A stretch of DNA of 56,549 nt from Clostridia bacterium. Lineage in GTDB: Bacteria; Bacillota; Clostridia; Oscillospirales; Acutalibacteraceae. Below are positions 53,250 through 56,549 of this stretch, piece by piece (the stretch's first letter is position 1; each line of letters begins with the position of its first letter). The notes under the pieces are model-generated. The model was not told where the DNA came from and ran no database searches. It saw nothing but the letters and a program-made list of their open reading frames with translations. The stretch spans positions 1 to 56,549 of the forward strand of contig JAFRJS010000047.1 of assembly GCA_017432165.1 (NCBI GenBank). The letters run 5' to 3'. A program made the translations under genes and the position numbers.

Positions 53250-53302
53250 CAAATATATTTTTATTATATTTGTGTTGAAAATTTTTTCATTTATGATAAA
53301 AT
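53250..53302 (+). promoter_or_regulatory. Palindrome and promoter upstream of first small secreted gene
   Basis: CAAATATA (53250-53257) and TATATTTG (53265-53272) form an inverted repeat, directly followed by TTGAAA (53275-53280), a 16-base spacer and TAAAAT (53297-53302). The same layout recurs at 53706-53761. The palindrome could be an operator or an RNA hairpin ending polC. Confidence 0.6.
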
Positions 53303-53327
53303 TTGTAGTGAAAGAGGGTGAAATACA

Positions 53328-53681
53328 ATGAAAAAATTTATTTCTAGTATATTAGTAGTTTTGTTAATATTTATTACTCCGGCATCCGGAATAAACAATT
53401 CTAAACAAGCAGAAGAAAACAGCACTTCAAACTCTTCTATATGGAAAAATCCTGTATTTATTTATGCTTTTAAAGCATTTATAATGCCAATCGTTTCAGG
53501 AGGAATTGTTTTGATTGTTTGCAAAGGAATAGATAAAGCACGCGGACTAGAAAATAATGCAACAATTGATTCTATAGGCAAGAAATTTTTAGATCTTGAA
53601 GAAAAAATATGTGATTTTTTTAGTTCGCAACAAACTAACTGTACCTTTACAATCTATGATACTTTCTTATATAAAAAATAA
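53328..53681 (+). CDS. Small exported or membrane protein, paralogue A (117 aa)
   Basis: I do not recognise this family. The 117-residue protein has a Sec-type signal (MKKFISSILVVLLIFITPAS), a polar Ser/Asn stretch, a glycine-containing hydrophobic segment (about 42-65, around IMPIVSGGIVLIVC), and a charged C-terminal half with three further cysteines (ICDFF, TNCTF). It is preceded by AGAGGGTG before the ATG. Its neighbour 107 bases downstream shares the signal, the SI(W/F)K.PV motif, and a VC.G.DK motif, so they are paralogues; the C-termini diverge. Role unknown; small secreted pairs can be peptide toxins, pheromone precursors or envelope structure proteins. Confidence 0.75.
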   Translation: MKKFISSILVVLLIFITPASGINNSKQAEENSTSNSSIWKNPVFIYAFKAFIMPIVSGGIVLIVCKGIDKARGLENNATIDSIGKKFLDLEEKICDFFSSQQTNCTFTIYDTFLYKK

Positions 53682-53705
53682 TGTCTTATATAAAATTTAT
53701 AAAAA

Positions 53706-53761
53706 TACAAATGATTGTTAAATTATATTTGTATTGAAAAATATTTTCATCTATGTAAAAA
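53706..53761 (+). promoter_or_regulatory. Palindrome and promoter upstream of second small secreted gene
   Basis: TACAAAT (53706-53712) and ATTTGTA (53727-53733) form an inverted repeat overlapping the -35 TTGAAA (53734-53739); after 16 bases TAAAAA (53756-53761) follows. Sequence and spacing copy those of the first gene. Confidence 0.55.
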
Positions 53762-53787
53762 TTTATAGCAAAGGTAGGTGAGATACA

Positions 53788-54129
53788 ATGAAAAAACTCA
53801 TTTCCAGCATACTGGTAATACTGTTTATATTTATTACTCCCATGTCAAATATAAATGTATTTGCAAAAGAAGAAAATGAAAGCACACTTTCTTCTATATT
53901 TAAAGGGCCCGTTATTTTTACCCTTAAATTAATTTTATATCCACTTGGTGCATTGGGCGGAACTTACGTTGTTTGTACAGGCACAGATAAAATCTTTAAT
54001 TTAGAAAAAGGAACATCATTTAATACTATCAAATCAGGAGCAAAAACAGTTTATGACACTGCAAAAAATGGAGCAAATTTTGGAATTAACAAATTAAACG
54101 CTGCTTTCGGCGTAGAAAATGTAGACTAA
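53788..54129 (+). CDS. Small exported or membrane protein, paralogue B (113 aa)
   Basis: Paralogue of the preceding gene, family not recognised. The 113-residue protein has a signal peptide with a possible cut after NVFA (residue 26), a hydrophobic segment (about 41-63, LKLILYPLGALGGTYVVC) and an amphipathic, alanine/asparagine-rich C-terminus (NTIKSGAKTVYDTAKNGANF). The C-terminal half lacks the cysteines of paralogue A. A TAGGTGAG ribosome site lies before ATG. The following hairpin terminator ends the pair. Confidence 0.75.
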   Translation: MKKLISSILVILFIFITPMSNINVFAKEENESTLSSIFKGPVIFTLKLILYPLGALGGTYVVCTGTDKIFNLEKGTSFNTIKSGAKTVYDTAKNGANFGINKLNAAFGVENVD

Positions 54130-54162
54130 TAAAAATTCCATAAACCACAAAAAAATAATTTT

Positions 54163-54197
54163 ATCCCTTTTTACTCAATAGTAAAAAGGGATTTTTT
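54163..54197. terminator. Strong bidirectional terminator
   Basis: ATCCCTTTTTACT (54163-54175) pairs perfectly with AGTAAAAAGGGAT (54180-54192) over a CAAT loop, followed by TTTTT. On the minus strand a T-rich tract also follows, so it can end both the small-gene pair and the ABC exporter genes. Confidence 0.9.
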
Positions 54198-55956
54198 ATA
54201 CATTTTTAAATTGGCTTTTGTAAAGCTCGCTATACAAACCATTTTTATTTATTAATTCATTATGTTTACCCATTTCGGCAATTTTGCCTTTATCCATTAC
54301 TACAATGACGTCGGCGTTTTTTATTGTGCTAAGCCTATGCGCAATTATTATGGAAGTTTTTCCTTCCAAAACAAATTTCAAAACATTTTGTATCTGTATT
54401 TCTGTGTGGGTATCTATTGCTGCAGTTGCTTCGTCTAAAATCAAAACATCTGAGTTCGAAAGTACCAAGCGCGCAATGCAAAGAAGCTGCTTTTGACCCT
54501 CAGATATATTTGCTCCGCCTTCTTCCACTATTGTTTCATAGCCGTCCGGCAAAGATTCTATAAAATGGTCAACTCCTATAAATTTTGCCACTTTTTTCAC
54601 TTCTTTGTCAGAAGCTTTTAAATTTCCGTACCTTATATTTTCCATTATTGTATCTTTATAAAGCCAGCAGTCTTGCGTTACGATACCAAAATGTTTTCTG
54701 TATTCAAAATTATTTATTTTTCTTATATTTTGCCCCATAAAGTCTATGCTTCCACCGTTTGGAGTATAAAATTTAAGAAGTAAATTTACAAGTGTGGTTT
54801 TACCCGCGCCGGTTTCGCCAACTATCGCCACAGTGTCACCTTTTTTTATTTTTAAAGAAAGATCTTCTATCACGGGGGTGTTTTCTTTATACTCAAATTT
54901 CACATTTTTGAATTCTACGGCAACATCGCTGTTTAAATCGACACTACCCAGACTTTCCACCGTTTCTTCTTCCGGTGCATTTAAAATATTAAAAATTCTT
55001 TCTGACGCAGCAGAAATATTTTGCCAAGAATTTGCCAAACTTCCAATTGTTATAAGTGGGTCGTTAAGATTTGCAGAATATGCAATAAATGCGGAAATAT
55101 TACCAACGGAAAATCCCCGCAAAACCACAAAGTATCCACCCAAAACGCAAGAAATTATGCTGTTAAAATTACCGACAAACCCCATAACCGGAGCAATAAA
55201 AGAAGAATAAAAATCCGTTTTCCACTCACATTTATAAATACTGCCGCTAATTTTATTAAACTTTTCTTCAAAACTTTTTTCCGCTCCAAAACTTTTTAAA
55301 GTTTCATACCCGGAAAACGATTCCTCTGTGCAAGAATTGATTTTACCTATACTTTCGCGGTATTCTTTGTAATATTTTTTAGATTTAAACGCACTTAAAA
55401 AAATAACAAAACCTATTACCGGAAAACTCAAAAAAGATAAAAGGCTCATCTCCCAGCTTATGGAAAACATCATATAAATAACTCCGGCACCCATAAAAAC
55501 TGAAGAAAGTGTATCACCCAAAAAGCTTGTAAGCGCAAAGCTTATGGCCTCGGTATCGTTAAAAGTGCGAGACATTATATCGCCGTAGCTTGTTTCTTCG
55601 ATATATCCAAGAGATAATTTGTTTATTTTTTTAGAAATATCTTCCCGTAATTTATAAGAAATTTTTTCTATAACATAATTAGAAAAATATTTTTCCAGAC
55701 TTTTGCAACTTGCAAACAACAAATAAACGGCCGTGAGCATATAAACGCTTTTAAAAATATAATCATAATTTGCAAAAGGTTGTCCCGGTACAGCATCTGC
55801 AAAAAGCGAGGTGATTATATCGCCAAAAATTTTTGGGCTAATAATCCCAACAAACGACTCCAGCACCGAAAAAATCGTAATTAAAGCTATTAAAAATTTA
55901 TATTCACTGGCATATTTAAAGAATTTTTTAAAGTAGTTTTCTTTTTTAGTTTTCAT
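54196..55956 (-). CDS. Multidrug-type ABC exporter, consensus-NBD subunit
   Basis: A 586-residue ABC half-transporter with six membrane spans (to about residue 320) and an ATPase domain: Walker A AIVGETGAGKTTLVNLL, signature ISEGQKQLLCIARLVL and Walker B VLILDEATAAID with the catalytic Glu. The signature is degenerate (ISEGQ, not LSGGQ). The next upstream gene has the complementary pattern, a good signature but Asp in place of the catalytic Glu. This is the hallmark of heterodimeric exporters such as BmrCD and LmrCD. ATG at 55954-55956 follows GGGAGGTG and overlaps the partner by 11 bases. Substrate unknown. Confidence 0.9.
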   Translation of the reverse strand: MKTKKENYFKKFFKYASEYKFLIALITIFSVLESFVGIISPKIFGDIITSLFADAVPGQPFANYDYIFKSVYMLTAVYLLFASCKSLEKYFSNYVIEKISYKLREDISKKINKLSLGYIEETSYGDIMSRTFNDTEAISFALTSFLGDTLSSVFMGAGVIYMMFSISWEMSLLSFLSFPVIGFVIFLSAFKSKKYYKEYRESIGKINSCTEESFSGYETLKSFGAEKSFEEKFNKISGSIYKCEWKTDFYSSFIAPVMGFVGNFNSIISCVLGGYFVVLRGFSVGNISAFIAYSANLNDPLITIGSLANSWQNISAASERIFNILNAPEEETVESLGSVDLNSDVAVEFKNVKFEYKENTPVIEDLSLKIKKGDTVAIVGETGAGKTTLVNLLLKFYTPNGGSIDFMGQNIRKINNFEYRKHFGIVTQDCWLYKDTIMENIRYGNLKASDKEVKKVAKFIGVDHFIESLPDGYETIVEEGGANISEGQKQLLCIARLVLSNSDVLILDEATAAIDTHTEIQIQNVLKFVLEGKTSIIIAHRLSTIKNADVIVVMDKGKIAEMGKHNELINKNGLYSELYKSQFKNV

Positions 55957-56549
55957 GCTTCTCACCTCCCGTGCTTTTTATTTTTGTTTGCATACTAAGT
56001 ATTTCCTTATACAAACTGCAGCTGAGTGTCAAACTTTTGTGGTCTCCCAAGCCAATTATTCCGCCTTGATCCAAAACAATAATTTTGTCTGCATTTTTAA
56101 TAGTTCCAACCCTGTGGGAAATTACAAAAACTATTTTGTCTTTCAGCCTGTTTGATAAATTCTTTCTAACATTTAAATCCGTTTTAAAATCAAGGCGCGA
56201 AAAACTATCATCAAAAACATAAACATCGCAGTCTTTTAGCAAAGCCCTTGCAATGGAAAGTCGCTGACGTTGCCCTCCGGAAACAGAAAAATTCGCCCCG
56301 GATATGTTTTTATCCAGCCCGTTTTTTAAAACAAAATCGTAAATCTCAGCATCTTTTAGTGCCTGCATAATTTCTTCTTTTGTGGCAAGTGGATTTGCAA
56401 TTTTTAAGTTGTATTCTATATCTCCGTTAAAAAGAGGCGCATTTTGAACAATGTATCCCACTTTCCCAAGAAATTTATCGTTTGGTTTAATTTCTTTGTC
56501 GTTAAAAAGTATTTTTCCTTCGGTTGGTACCAAAAATCCGGAAAGTATC
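55946..56549 (-). CDS. Multidrug-type ABC exporter, degenerate-NBD subunit (C-terminal part)
   Basis: Only the last 200 residues lie in the window; the frame is open to the edge (LSGFLVPTEGKILFNDKEIK). Visible are the Q-loop (YIVQNAPLFNGDI), the signature VSGGQRQRLSIARALL, Walker B YVFDDSFSRLD with Asp instead of the usual Glu, and the H-loop VISHRVGT. Walker A and the membrane domain are beyond the window. The Asp marks this as the degenerate-site partner of the following gene. Confidence 0.9.
   Translation of the reverse strand, partial: ILSGFLVPTEGKILFNDKEIKPNDKFLGKVGYIVQNAPLFNGDIEYNLKIANPLATKEEIMQALKDAEIYDFVLKNGLDKNISGANFSVSGGQRQRLSIARALLKDCDVYVFDDSFSRLDFKTDLNVRKNLSNRLKDKIVFVISHRVGTIKNADKIIVLDQGGIIGLGDHKSLTLSCSLYKEILSMQTKIKSTGGEKHEN

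Noticed and set aside
53250..53272. Palindrome after polC as a simple terminator
   Set aside because: The stem is all AT except the end pair and is not followed by a T tract; its recurrence before the second small gene argues for an operator instead.

Overview
The window comes from the chromosome of an AT-rich, endospore-forming Firmicute, most likely a Clostridia-class anaerobe. The evidence is spoIIGA-sigE (the mother-cell sporulation sigma factor and its protease), PolC-type DNA polymerase III, the L27-processing protease Prp, both Mini-RNase III and RNase III, a V-type ATPase, TTG/GTG starts with strong AGGAGG ribosome sites, and many canonical TTGACA-N17-TAAAAT promoters. I saw no phage, insertion sequence or CRISPR array; nearly everything is core chromosome with a few accessory islands.

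Layout. Positions 1-7538 (minus): GNAT, SpoU-type RNA methylase, dprA, topA, trmFO, plsX and the 5' part of rnc. Positions 7630-9027 (minus): infC-rpmI-rplT, with an AUU-start infC behind an attenuator. Positions 9049-11070 (minus): two paralogous membrane-anchored family 8 glycosyltransferases. Positions 11276-12373 (plus): a P-loop ATPase, convergent with two tiny membrane-protein genes that have their own promoter. Positions 12744-15531 (minus): rplU-prp-rpmA-(terminator)-obgE-mrnC behind an L21-type leader. Positions 15551-23522 (minus): tRNA-Ser, tdk, a MazG-like gene, dnaB, tilS, hpt, ftsH, htrA and acpP. Positions 23575-25249 (plus): spoIIGA-sigE behind an unusual long-spacer promoter. 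Positions 25313-25881 (plus): tRNA genes Gly-Arg-His-Gln-Lys. Positions 25941-28326: a secreted BspA-like leucine-rich repeat protein with a recent internal duplication, divergent from a DJ-1/PfpI gene. Positions 28376-33399 (minus): an NHLM-type peptide export operon (HlyD, C39-peptidase ABC, second ABC) without a visible substrate. Positions 33540-42468 (minus): a nine-gene V-type ATPase operon. Positions 42544-53230 (plus): pyrH-frr-uppS-cdsA-dxr-rseP-ispG-polC. Positions 53250-54129 (plus): two paralogous small secreted or membrane proteins with duplicated promoters. Positions 54196-56549 (minus): a heterodimeric multidrug-type ABC exporter, cut by the window end.

How the genes work together. 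Translation and ribosome maturation (infC, L20, L35, L21, L27, Prp, Obg, Frr, TilS, TrmFO, tRNAs) and envelope lipid supply (PlsX, AcpP, CdsA, Dxr, IspG, UppS) dominate, with membrane proteolysis (FtsH, HtrA, RseP) and replication (DnaB, PolC, TopA). The most promising material for new biology is the set of small single-span membrane peptides (12365-12664 and 53328-54129), the orphan NHLM exporter with a minimal adaptor, the outward-facing GT8 pair and the duplicating LRR protein. Functions of these are inferred from sequence only.
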